Origin: Rhizophagus irregularis
Lineage: Eukaryota; Glomeromycota; Glomeromycetes; Glomerales; Glomeraceae
NCBI RefSeq assembly: GCF_026210795.1
Contig: NC_089451.1
Span: 2,712,001-2,776,000, forward strand
Direction: 5' to 3'
DNA: 64,000 nucleotides
This document shows, piece after piece, positions 1-11,685 of this stretch. The notes under the pieces were generated by a model, which saw only the letters and a list, made by a program, of their open reading frames with translations, was not told the origin of the DNA and did not search any database. The position numbers were made by a program, and so were the translations under genes. How positions within the stretch are numbered: position 1 is the stretch's first letter; the number at the start of each line of letters is the position of its first letter.

Positions 1-540
1 GATAGTTTATCAGGTGGCAACAGAAATTACCAATAAGAGATAAACTACGTAGAGACGGATTTGTGTTGCCGGAATTACAATAGTTTAGATCATGGAAATT
101 AGGCTGACATTATTAGCTGCCTTCATTCCGGATGTTGATCATTTCTGCCAAAATTAACCGTAATTCCGGATATATTCGGATTTTTTTAACCGAATACTAA
201 CTGGGTTAAAAATAAAAACTTTTAAATCTTTTTTATTCAAATTCAAATTCTAAAATTTGTAATAACAAATTTTTTTTTTTCTTCTAGAATCAGAAAAAAT
301 TGCTGACGATAAAATATCTATTTAAATTGAATATTAGAATTTCGGAAGCTTGGGATAAATTTTATTAATACTTGTTCTCCATTTAGATTATAGAAAAAAA
401 AAGAAAAAAAAAATAGAACGATTCGAAGGTAATAATAATTAACTATTTTTGGTTTAAATTAAGATTTGTTCCAAATCTAATTAGGTTAGGCAGTTAATCT
501 TATTCATATTTTTGTACTACATTTCATTTAAAAAAAAAAT

Positions 541-683
541 CTAATCTTTAATAGCTACGATGACATAAAATTTCGAATCAGGGGTCATAATAAAAAAGAT
601 TATGCGATTTACTGCACGAAAGGTTTTAACTATTAATTTTCTTATTTAAAAAATCTAAATTAGTAAAACTCAAAAAGTGGGAA
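541..683 (+). repeat. Dispersed repeat block 1, copy A
   Basis: This block matches 13269-13410 in direct orientation at roughly 80-85% identity by eye. Both copies begin with CTAATCTTTAATAGCT, pass through a GTCATAATAAA word, and end in AAATTAGTAAAACT. No coding frame is conserved. It could be part of an old transposon or of a segmental duplication that also includes block 2. Confidence 0.6.
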
Positions 684-1074
684 AGTGGGATTTAACCATA
701 TATGAAAATTTTGCATGACAGTGATTATAAATCAGATTACAAGCATGCATATGCAACAAAAATATTCATCCGAATGAAATTATTTTTTTTTTTGAAAAAT
801 CAAAATTTAGTTTAATATGATTTGATATGACAAACTGTTATTATTATTATTATTATTTATTATTCGTCGAATATGATCAACATCGAAAAAATTTCCAGGA
901 AATTTTATTTGTCTTTTATTTGTAAATATTCGATGAAATGATAATCAGTAGGTAAAGATCAGAATAAATATATATATAATAGTTATTGCGTCAGTTACAA
1001 AAAAAAATATCAATTATTTATCACTCCGTCAAAATCAGTAGAATATGATAAATATGATATAAATTATTAAATAT

Positions 1075-2110
1075 TTATTTGGTTCTATTGGAAAAATCGA
1101 AGAAATTATGTTGGCAATTAAGAAAATTCATAAATTTATTTATTTTGTTGTATTTTTTTTATTAATGTTTATTTAACATTATTTATTTTATTTTATTTTA
1201 TTTTACTTTAGAAGAGATGAATACATCGTCAGATACTGACTCGTTATGACAAAAAGGCATAATATAAGTACAAATCTAGACTAGATATACAAAATCCAAC
1301 CGGCGGACTCACCTTTCGTTAGAAAGAACTGACTAATGGAGAACTAGTTGCCATAGCCCATAGCAGGGAGCGAACGAAGGGAATTAGAAACTAAAGTAAA
1401 AACAGGGGGATGCGTAACTAGAAGTAAATAAAGTGTTGTGTATACCACGGTTGGTTGTGACCGAAGTCTGTGTGAAATCATGATCTACCACCAATAGGGC
1501 TACGATCTACACCTTCTAGGCCTTGTCGATTATTTTGTGTTTGTTTGTGATTCGATCATCACAAATCGGAATCAAATCCCAAATCAGAAATCACAATAAA
1601 AAAATTTTTAGTAATTAAATAACGAAATAATATCATTTTTCCTAAAATAGACTATGAAAGACCATTACAGTTGTATACAGCTCTAAATGAAAATGAAACG
1701 ATGAATTGGGAAATGAAACAATAATCCTTTTTTTTTTTAATGAATAGAATTTGGGATTTGTGATACTTTGAGGCTAAATCATATTCGACGCCTAAACAAT
1801 TTTGGCGAAGATAATAAAAAGTAAAAAAAAACTTCTGCACGAATTCTTCTAAATGGATGCGAAAAAAAAACAGTAAAAAATACAAGATTTTTTTTTTAAA
1901 AAAAAAAAAAGAAAAAAAAGAAAAAATTTACAAGAAACAAGCATTCGCTTAAAAACTTTATCCTATCATCGGAACATTATGTAAGTAATAAATTTGAAGA
2001 TTATGTATTTTAGAAACCAATCTTTTAATTATTCTATTTTTACTTCTTTTATTTCATGATTTTTTTTTGTTCAACAAACAAAAGATTTTCGAATGTATCA
2101 TTATCATCAT
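1075..2110 (+). repeat. Dispersed repeat block 2, copy A
   Basis: Several segments match 16300-16890 in the same order: the GGAAAAATC...AATTATG stretch near 1090-1140, CTAAAATAGACTATGAAA near 1643, the GACGCCTAAACAATTTTGG stretch near 1789, CTTCTGCACG near 1831, and AATGTATCATTAT near 2092. In the second copy the last word runs straight into a truncated kinase sequence. Copy A has no recognisable kinase after it. The segment 1205-1520 has no counterpart in copy B and looks like an insertion. Confidence 0.6.
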
Positions 2111-2798
2111 TGTTACAAATAACGATAAACGTTTATACTTCCGAATTCCGATAACTATACTAAAATTGATTATTTAAAAAATTTTTTTGGATGTTTATTC
2201 CGATCTTTAACTACCGATTATCATTTCATCATTTCATTGAAAATTTATAAAAAAAGAACAATAAAAATATTTTCCTGTTTCTTAGTACAACAGGAATTTT
2301 TTTTCCACGTCGATCATATGAAAATCAAAGGGCACATACCGAATTCTATTTATTGAATAATAATAAAAAAAGTAGTAACAATAATGATTTGTCATGTTAG
2401 ACCAATTTTGATTTTTCAAAAGAAAAATGAAAAATTATAATTTCGTTCTGATGTACTTTTTTGTTGCTTATGCATGCATGTAATCTGCATTCAATCATCA
2501 ACGTGCACAGTTTTTACTAATTTGGATTTTTTAAATGATAAATTAATAACGCGTAGATCCTTCTTTTTTTGGATAATGCTAGGCAGCATTACATAATTCT
2601 GGCCCAGAAGAGATGCGTAGCTAATTATAAATGAGTATTTATTATATTTATATTGCTCGGAGCCTACCGTGTTACTGCAGTAGATTTTTTTTTTTAAAAT
2701 AAATTGTGCACTTTCACGGACTTTACTTTCTTCATCTCTTCTTGAGTTAAAAATACAGTTATATTTTTATTAGCTAAAAAACTTTTTTAACAAAAAAC

Positions 2799-5700
2799 AT
2801 GGAACGTAAACAACGAAATAATACATTTACTAAAAATGTTGCAAACTATCTTAATTTTAATAAGCATAAAGACGAAAAAGACATAAATTATGGAAAAGAC
2901 GATATCACTATGAATAAAGAAGTTTATCAAATTGAACTTTGTCTGGATGGAAGATTTGCTGCTACATTCGATACAGGTAAAAAAAAACTCATGAATTTTA
3001 TTAGTATACAATTATGTGACTTAAACTTATATCGATAAGTTCCTTTACCTTTTTTTTTTCTTTAAAAAAAATTAAATAGCAAACCTTCGGATCAAAATAT
3101 TGCAGAATACTGATTATCGTCCATTTATATTCAATAAGAAAAAGAATTTCAGAAATGAAAATGAACTTGAAGAATCCGTTGAAATTGATAAAACAATCGC
3201 TTATTTTAAAATAAAAGATGATTTTAGTATTGACAAGCTCTACGACCAAGACCCTCCTCCATTTGATGGCAACAACGTTGGCTTTTCAGACAATGATGAA
3301 AATGAAACAAAAAAATCCAATTTTAGATGGTCTTTTGATATATCAAACATGCACAAGAATAATGACAAATATTTTATTTTTGTCGCCGTATCTCGTATAA
3401 ACATTGAAGAGGATATGAAAGGAAAGAAAAAGGATGAGGATATAAAAGGAAACGATAAGCAGAAAAAGCAGAAAAAGGATGATAATGGAAAATCTGATTA
3501 TGAAAGAGAACCATTTAGAAAAAGGATATTTAATTGTCCTAACGAACATGAAAATATACTATCCAACGATGAAACTAGAATAAATATATCATCAACTGAC
3601 GAAAATATTACCGCAACTAGTAACACAACAGATGAAAGTAAAAAAGGAGTTGAAAAAGGAGTTGCTATTTATCGTATTGAATTAAATGAGAAAAAAGAAA
3701 AAGAAAATTATGTTCTTAGTGCTGTGACTTGTTATTCTTATGAAAAAATTTCAGGAATATGTAAATTCATTGAAGCTTCAAATGATGATTATTTAAGTAA
3801 AGATGATTCAAGTAAAGATGATTCAAGTAAAGATGATTCAAGTAAAGATGATTCACATAATTCTGAACTGAAGAGATTTACAATATTGAATTTCCGTGGA
3901 ATATATAATATTGAATTTAATGATGATTATGATTTTTTGAAATTGAATGAAAAATTTGAATATCCACAAAATATTAGATTTGTATTAGACCATTGGCTTA
4001 CATTTGCTGAATTTGCTGATTGTACGAATAGACTTCTTTCGTGTATTTATGATAAATATTTTTTGGTTACACGATATAAAAATAGCGAGCAATCGCTTGA
4101 AGGTAATTGCTTATTTATCTCGTCTTAATAATGTTAAATATATTTATAATATAATATATTTTTTAGTTTATGATCTGGCAAAAATGGAACATGAAATTGG
4201 TGCAAGACTTGTTAAAAATATTGTAGATGAATATATTGAATATATTTTTTCAGTTAGTAGGTTGCAACTTTGCTTTACTCAAGTTAATACTGTTAAGTAA
4301 GTTGTTATGTTAAAAGTTATTAATAATAATCTTTGATTGGTGCATAATTTCACATTATTAATTATAAATTTATTAGATTATTTCATATAGAAAATGGCTT
4401 GGAAATCGCATCAAAAAAATTTAAAGAACTAGAAAAAATTTATTTGTTGGAATTTATTGATAGTGATAAAAAATTACTCATAATAGGCCAAGGTCTAAAA
4501 AAAGGCGAGGATCAAAAAGACGAGCTAAAAGTAGAAGATCTGGAAGAAGGTGAAGATCAAGAAAGTAACAAAGATAAGGAAGACAAAAAAGTGCTGAAGT
4601 TTATAATTTGGGATCTGTACAATACCGGCGAACATGAATTAGTGGAGTTACATAATTTTCCAATTACTAAAACTAACATGGATGATATTTACACTCGTTT
4701 AGCCATAACTTCGGGAAATATTTTACAAATCGATGATGATGGAAAAGTTTCATCTGTTCTTAAAAAAGTTGAAAATGAAATCAATAAGAAAAAATTAGAT
4801 AAAGCTGCAGGTCCAAATATAGTTTTAAAGAACATTTTTGGAAAGTTAAATGGAAAAGATGATAAAAATCATACTTTATATTACGATAAAAACATAAATT
4901 TCAAACAAATATGTAATGACAGAGAGCCATGGTTACCGGGTGGTAGTAAAAGGACTTCTTATTGTCTTTATTATAATGAAAAAGGAACAGAAACAGAAAC
5001 TTTACAGCTTATTGTTGGTAGATCAACTGTTCAAATTTGGCATCAAGTAAATGATAGTAAAAACAAAGATGTACTTCCTAACAAAGGAGAAGCCTTTCTT
5101 GAATATATATGGTCAAATCGTATTCCAGTAAAACAAGAAAGAGAAATAACGAGTTTAAGAATTGAAAAGTTTGAATATGGACCAAATTATGGATCAAAAA
5201 GTAAAGAATATGATTTTTATTTAAAAGTTTATTGGTTTGAAAGAAATGATAGTTCAAAACAGGAAGAGCGTAAAAAAATGACAGAGCAAGAAATAATAAA
5301 GGAAGAAGACGATGAAATAAATCGTATAGAAAAAGAATTAAAACAGATTAATAGTAAAGATAATGACCTAAACGAAGCGGAAAAAGAGAAAAAAAGACAA
5401 GAAATAATAAATAATTGTGTAAAGGTAAAAATACGAGAAAAAGTGATTCGAGGAAAAGATGCTATTAAAAAATCTCATGTAGCAAGACACGCTTGCAAAG
5501 CATTAGAACATACAAGAAAGCGTTATAAAAGTAAAAGCGATGCGGATAATTATAAAGTAAGTTAATTTAATTAAAGTTTATTTATTTATTTTTTTTTTAT
5601 AAATAATAATATTAACACTCATTAACGCTTCTTATTAATAAAAAGTATGAGAGGTTTTCTAACTATATCGAACATATAATCTGGAGATTTGCTAAATATG

Positions 5701-8465
5701 AACCAGAAAATTTCAGATTATTAGATATTCGATATAATCTTATGAAAAGTTTAATACTTGCTGATTGTGATCGTTTAATAAAATTTATATTATTTGGATA
5801 TGAAGAAACCGCCAAAAATAAAATTGATTACAGACATGTACCAAGTAGTAAATTATGGCCAGGAAAAAAGTTTTTAAAAGATGATGACCTTGATTTTGAC
5901 GAAAGAGAATATGGTCTAAAAAAGCAAGAAAATAATGATCTTAACGAAAGAAAGCCAGAAAATGATAGTATGAAACAAGCAATTTATTATTATTGTAAAA
6001 AGATTTACCTTTACTTTTTCAAAAGAGAGCCAAAAGAGCCAGAAAATAATATGGAACTAGCAATTTATTATTGTAGAGGTAAATATAACTTCAGGATGCA
6101 ATATTATTGATTATAATCAAAATAACGTTATTTTATTTATAGGTCGTGAGCTTAAAGATGCGATTAAAGTTGCTTATCTTTTGGAATATTACTCCAGAAA
6201 TCCTACGAATTGTGTGGGTTGGATGTGTACCGTTTCTAAGGCAATTCCTTTATTATTTAAATATAATTATGGTTCGTTTTTCTTTTTTAATTTTAATTTT
6301 ATTTTCATCCAAAATTTGTGAAATTTATATATATTTTTTTTTTACATGAAACTTAGACGATTTTGCCAGGAAGTTATTTATCAGATGTTTTGCGGAGGGT
6401 CATCTCTCAGGTCAAGATCCTGACGAAATTATTCCAAAAGGATACCTAGAAAATTACAATAGTGACATCAAATTTAGGGCTCTGATACCTTTAGTTAAGT
6501 TGAAGTCTGATGAATCTGCTAAACTTAAGTGGTACGATCATAATTGGATTTGGAACAAATTTAAAGATTTAATAAATAAACTCAAAGGATATAGAAACTT
6601 CGAAAAATCACCATTAGCTTTACGAATTGTTCCATTTCCTGGTTTTACTATAAATAGCATTAAAAAGAACGAAAAAAAACTTAACTTATTTGAAGAATTT
6701 TTAAGTCCCCTTTTGTCTATACTTATACCAAAACCGCGTCAAATCAAACAAAGTGAAACGAATAAGTTGAGTCCTTTTTCTAGGATGATACTTTATGAGA
6801 ATAATGGTGATGTTTATGACAATCCAGCAATTGAAGCAGTTATCAATTTTCGTTGGCAAAAGACAAAATATTACTTGTATTTTCTCTGCCTTCGTTTTCT
6901 GATTTTTGGCATTTGTTTTATGTTAGTTAGTTTGGCATATTTGGATCGTAGTTTTATTGTAAATGGAAATCTTTTATTAGTTTTGATTATTGTATTCTAT
7001 TATTTGGCAATTTATCTATTTATTATTGAAGTGAAACAGATTCGTTATCGTGGACCTAAAAAATATATGCTTGACTTACTTAACATTGTTGATATGATTT
7101 CTATTATACTTCCTGTAACGGTAATGTCGATGATGCTTGATAGTTTTCAACTTTCTGATGGTTTTGGAATTATTGAAGAATCTGATTCCAAATTAGTTGT
7201 AGAGATATCATTCTCAATTTTTTTAATTTGGATTCAATTTGTAAGTTTTTATTTATAAATGAATACTTTTTTTCTATATAAAATTAATTAAACAATTTAT
7301 TAATTTTTTAGATTTTATTTCTCCGTATAAAAACAAGTAAAAAGAATACATTTTATTTAATTATTATTTGTATATATACATATATTTTCGCAATGAATTA
7401 TTAATTATTATATTATTTTTCCATTATGCATCAGATATTGGAATTTATATTTATTACGTTGTAATTATTTTTGAAGCCATAATTCCATTTCTTTGGTTTA
7501 TGTTTTTTGTGATACTTGCATTTGCACACACAATGTATTTAAATATTTTATTATTATTTCCAAGTTATTGATTTCATTTCCAAATTTCAATATAATTAAT
7601 TTTTTTTAATTTTATAATATATAGGTTTATTCTGCTTAGAGATCCTAATAAAAACATAACAATTAAAAATTCTACATATAGTGGAAATGCTACAAATTTA
7701 TCAACAAATGAGACACTTAATATTACACTTAAATCTGATTTTAATCCTAAATCTAGTGATGATAATCCATTTTCAACCTTTTCTACAGCAATGGAAGCCG
7801 CATATTTTTGGATTAGTGGTGATTGGGTTCAAAGAGATGATTTTGAATATTGGGCTGTTGACTTCTTTACCTTGATTGCTAGTATATTCCTTGTAATCAT
7901 TTTACAAAATATCTTGATTGCTTTTATGAAGTAAGTATTTTTTTACAAATTTAGTAACATAAATTATTTGACATTCTTTTATATTTATTTATTTGCTTTA
8001 TTTAGTGGTGTTTATACAACAGCAGAAACTAAAGGCAAACAAAAATTATTAAGATATCAAGCAAATTATATAGCAACATTTGAAGCATTACATATTCATT
8101 TTTCGGGACCTGAACCTGAACCTCAACCAAAACATATATATTACTTTAGTCTAGCTAAAAATTTTGAAGAATGGTATGATACAAGAAAAAGAGAACAAGG
8201 TGCTATTTATAAAGATTATGAAGAAGAAGAATCATCTATATTTACGACAAGCGATATTTTTAAAGAACGTGATTATGACAAAAGATCATTTTTAACATAT
8301 AATGATAATATTAAAATTATAGTTAAAGATTTTATTAATTCAGTGAATGATAATACTAAGAATTTGATTAAAAGAGCAATAGATAAAAATTCAATTGAAG
8401 AAATTGATGATGTGGAAGATGATTTAAAGCGTATATTAGAAAAATTGGAGAAAAAATATTTGTAA
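2799..8465 (+). CDS. Beta-propeller / TRP-like ion-channel protein, 1615 aa, 11 exons
   Basis: Predicted membrane cation-channel-like protein. The join 2799-2976, 3080-4102, 4167-4296, 4377-5556, 5646-6078, 6143-6271, 6357-7240, 7312-7336, 7435-7534, 7625-7930, 8006-8465 gives an uninterrupted 1616-codon frame with GT-AG borders throughout. Residues 1 to about 850 are hydrophilic and propeller-like, opening with a WD-style strand (LCLDGRFAATFDT) and carrying long Lys/Asp/Glu insertions. A conserved linker (GWMCTVSKAIPLLFKYN) precedes six hydrophobic helices at about 1195-1222, 1228-1250, 1262-1290, 1305-1326, 1331-1358 and 1440-1462. The pore region has FWISGDWVQ and helix 6 ends in LQNILIAFM, as in the TRP/polycystin ion-transport family. 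The paralogue at 41773-46272 aligns over the whole length. Exon 8 is only 25 nt, placed by matching the paralogue. Ion selectivity and ligand are unknown. The start is the first ATG of the open frame. Confidence 0.88.
3796..3855 (+). repeat. 15-bp in-frame minisatellite, 4 copies
   Basis: Four perfect tandem copies of AGTAAAGATGATTCA lie inside exon 2 of the channel gene and encode SKDDS four times. The repeat sits in an acidic, Ser-rich loop between predicted propeller strands. Perfect identity between copies suggests recent expansion and likely length variation between strains. Confidence 0.95.
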
Positions 8466-8892
8466 AATTTGATTTGTATATTATTTAAAAATCTTACAAT
8501 TTTTTTTTATTAATTTTTAATAATTATTTATTAATCGTAATTGTTTAAGTCATTAGTTATTTTACTTTATTTATTTTTTTTTCGACTTTTTTTGGGTCGT
8601 TGAAGTTCACGTGACTTTGAATATTTGTATTACTTCGCATTTTTTAAAATATGATAATATATTAGATAATTGATATAGAAACGAAATTTAATATTCAGTC
8701 ATAGAAAATGTAAATAAATTTGCTTAATAGCTTATATCTAATATTTATGTGGACATTTGAAATTGGATATTATAGCATTGTTAACGAGAAAGGAATTAGA
8801 ACTAGTCAATAATAATTAAATTATATAAAATTTCTGTTGAAACTTTATTTTTGTGATAGTACTGTATAAAAAGTTTCAGTTAAAATAAACTA
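8466..8892. other. Gene-free spacer after channel gene
   Basis: AT-rich spacer between the channel stop codon and the foldback element. I see no reading frame or RNA gene; it should hold the 3' UTR of the channel transcript. Confidence 0.5.
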
Positions 8893-9808
8893 CAGTGCGT
8901 ACAACTATTGTGCAAATATGGTCATATGTAAACTTTTTTTTTTAATAATGAACCTGCCTTCTGTCACATAAATAAAGTTGGTCATCAAGTTGAATTACAT
9001 TTACTCTAAAAATTATACATAATTTTAACAAGAATTGGCCATTATATTTTAAATTTTTATCAGAAAATTTAAGATTTTAATAGAAATCTTTAGGTATTAT
9101 CATAATATTAAAATAATTTGTTTTATCATGTTTTTTTTTTTGAATAAAATCGTCTACCACGATTTTTAGTACATTATTATAAAGTATTATTAAAATCAAT
9201 AAAATAATTGATAAGTTACATATATTTTACAAACATATTTTACATCTATATATTATTAATAAATTATCAAATTAAGCATAAATTATAATCTTGAATTTTA
9301 TTATGATAAAAAATTGAAGAATAAATGGCTGTAACCAAATATTTTTTGAAAAAAAAAATTTGGCCAAATTCAATGCATTAGTTAACGCTAAAATTTGATA
9401 AATAATTTGGTAATGATCTACAAATGATCAGCAAATGCTGGCTAAATGTGCATAACTTTCTAATCATTTCATTAATTTTGATGATACTTTAACAATAATG
9501 TGCTATAAATTATAGCAAACAATTTTATTAAAAAAATTAAAGCATTGATGAATAAGTTATTTAATTTTTATTAATACCTAAAGATCTCTATTGAAATCTT
9601 AAGTTTTCTAATAAAATTTAGAATATAATGGCCAATTCTTATTAAAATTACATATAATTTTTAGAGTAAATGTAATTCAACTAGATGATTAACTTTAATT
9701 ATACGATAAAAGGCAGGTTTATTATTAAAAAAAAAGTTAACATATGATCATATTTGCGCAATAGTTGTACGAATTTAAAGGTGCCCGGTGACTTATTGGT
9801 GGGCACTG
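8893..9808. mobile_element. Tc1/mariner-type foldback MITE, about 916 bp
   Basis: The two halves are diverged inverted copies of each other for almost the whole length; arms 8893-9101 and 9572-9808 are the clearest. Both ends begin CAGTG and both are flanked by TA (8891-8892 and 9809-9810), the target duplication of Tc1/mariner elements. The right end carries about 36 extra bases with a small GTGCCC/GGGCAC hairpin (9781-9806) that the left end has lost. There is no transposase frame, so it is non-autonomous. Confidence 0.85.
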
Positions 9809-10833
9809 TATTTGTTTTATATATATATAAGTTTAATTTATATGTTTTTCAGTTATTGAATTTTTTCATTATCACGAACCGTAGTAAACCAAATAATTTA
9901 TAAATTTTACTATATTAAAAGACTTGCGAAAAAAACGTTTATATATTAGAAAATAACTATCCCGCTTTTTAACATTTACTTTAGTATATCTATTAAGAAT
10001 GAAAACTAGTTATCCGACTAAAAATAAGAGCAAATTAATAAATTAGGGTTGCACCGAGTTAGCTGATCGATCTGATCAACCGTTGCGTTGTGGAAAAAAA
10101 ATTAAAAAAAAAAATAAAATTTTTTGCCATTAAATAAAGAGAATATTAGAGAAATTTTATTGTAAATTTTATCAACTTATGAGAAGGATGTAAAACTCAC
10201 CACAAACCTAACCTGCCAAAGAAATAAATTAATTTAGTCCGAAAATATTCAACTTTATACAATAATTTCAGTATTTTTATTTTACAAAAAATCGAAAGAA
10301 TGTGAATTTTCTTTTCTTTTTATTTTACTATAATACGAGCATTTCCTAAATAAATATTATTATATGTCATAATTCATGATTACATACTACAGTAGTATCA
10401 TAGTATGTCTTAAAAAGTAACGTCGTTAATTGAACTTTACATTTAATGTTAAAATTGCCATCTTTTTTATGGCGGATGAAAAAGTACTTTGTCTCCGGAT
10501 TTTTAATTTGAAAAATAAGCGCTCAAATATTAACAGCCAGCCTGCATAAGTAAAAATTGTAAACATGAAAGTATTTAATATCTTTAATTGATTTATCATA
10601 AAAATTTAGTTGCCATCATTAAACATTAAATGAATTCTACTTTAATTCTTCATTTCTTCATAATTATTATAATTTATATTTGAGTTTTCAATTCTTTCAA
10701 CAAATATTAAAGGTTAGGTTGCGATCATCATGGTGAATAAACTTTGATTTTTGCAGATTACAAATTTTAAAAAAGACGAACCCACTAAAAATGTACCACT
10801 AGAAAAAGAAAAGCTTAAATCATATATTTTTTG
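9809..10833. other. Gene-free stretch between MITE and solo LTR
   Basis: AT-rich with no supported gene. Short higher-GC words occur near 10040-10090 but no RNA-gene structure is evident. Confidence 0.5.
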
Positions 10834-10837
10834 GTGG

Positions 10838-11681
10838 TGTTACGCGAATTTTATGTGCATGTGATTTCCGATATTGTGTGATGATCCGATGAAATTTCGG
10901 TACATTTGTGTACACGTCGATTTCCGATGTTACGAGACGATTTACGCCGATGTATAGTTATTTGTGTATATCAGTTAACTATATTAAAGATATTGATTCT
11001 ATATGATAAATTTACTTATATATTGTTTTTATATTTATTTTAATTTATTCAATTTATTTATTTATTATTAGTTATTTTCTTTATTTTCTTTATTTGTATT
11101 ATTTATACGTATACAATTTTATTAGAATTTATTAGAAGATAATTGTGTGAGAATTAGTTCAATAGTATTAATTGTCCAAATTTATCAATTGTGTTCTATT
11201 TAAAAGTGGCTTACAATAAAAATTATCGCTATTGTAATATTATGATGAAACATTGACGATTGGACATCTATAGATTAGATTTCGCCTTTGATTGTTAGAA
11301 AAAGAGATGGCAGTAAGATATAAATATGCCTCTACCAACTCCATGATAAGGGAAGGGACCTATATAGTTGTTCTAGAGAATTTTCCCCTATCCTTTTATT
11401 CGTTTTATTGTAAACCGAAAGGATCCTTTTTATTAAATAAAATCGTTACGTTTTGGCTATTTACATTGTTTCTATATATTCCATATAATATTTATTATAT
11501 ATATATCGCGTATTACTATTAATCGTGTTTTATAGTTGGTTACCTTGACGATTCTTAACGAACAATACCGGAAATACCTTGGATAGGTAGTATTGAGTAA
11601 GAATTTCGTTGGTATCCGTGTAGTTATACGATATAAGTTATCCGCCATACGTCCCTTAATTGCCGCCTTTATTCGGTAACA
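10838..11681 (+). mobile_element. Solo LTR of a retrotransposon, 844 bp
   Basis: The segment starts TGTTACGCG and ends CGGTAACA, giving the short terminal inverted repeat TGTTAC/GTAACA typical of LTRs. The 4-bp sequence GTGG directly flanks both ends (10834-10837 and 11682-11685), which is the expected target duplication. A TATA box (TATAAAT at 11319-11325) and a downstream AATAAA (11436-11441) fit a U3-R-U5 order on the plus strand. No primer-binding site, gag or pol follows, so this is a solo LTR left after LTR-LTR recombination. Superfamily is not determined. Confidence 0.8.
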
Positions 11682-11685
11682 GTGG

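Larger units (their letters stand above)
1..2798. other. Gene-free AT-rich stretch upstream of first channel gene
   Basis: I see no convincing coding sequence here; the reading frames are low-complexity Phe/Lys/Ile/Asn translations of homopolymers. The stretch contains dispersed repeat blocks (541-683 and about 1075-2110, entered separately), a (TTA)n microsatellite near 838-858, a T10/A13 tract junction at about 1888-1910, and an island of higher GC at about 1205-1520. Several CCGGAAT words occur in 60-180. Confidence 0.6.

Noticed and set aside
1652-1885. Minus-strand 77-codon frame near the left end
   Set aside because: Homopolymer-driven Phe/Lys composition, and the frame lies in a dispersed repeat whose other copy does not keep it.
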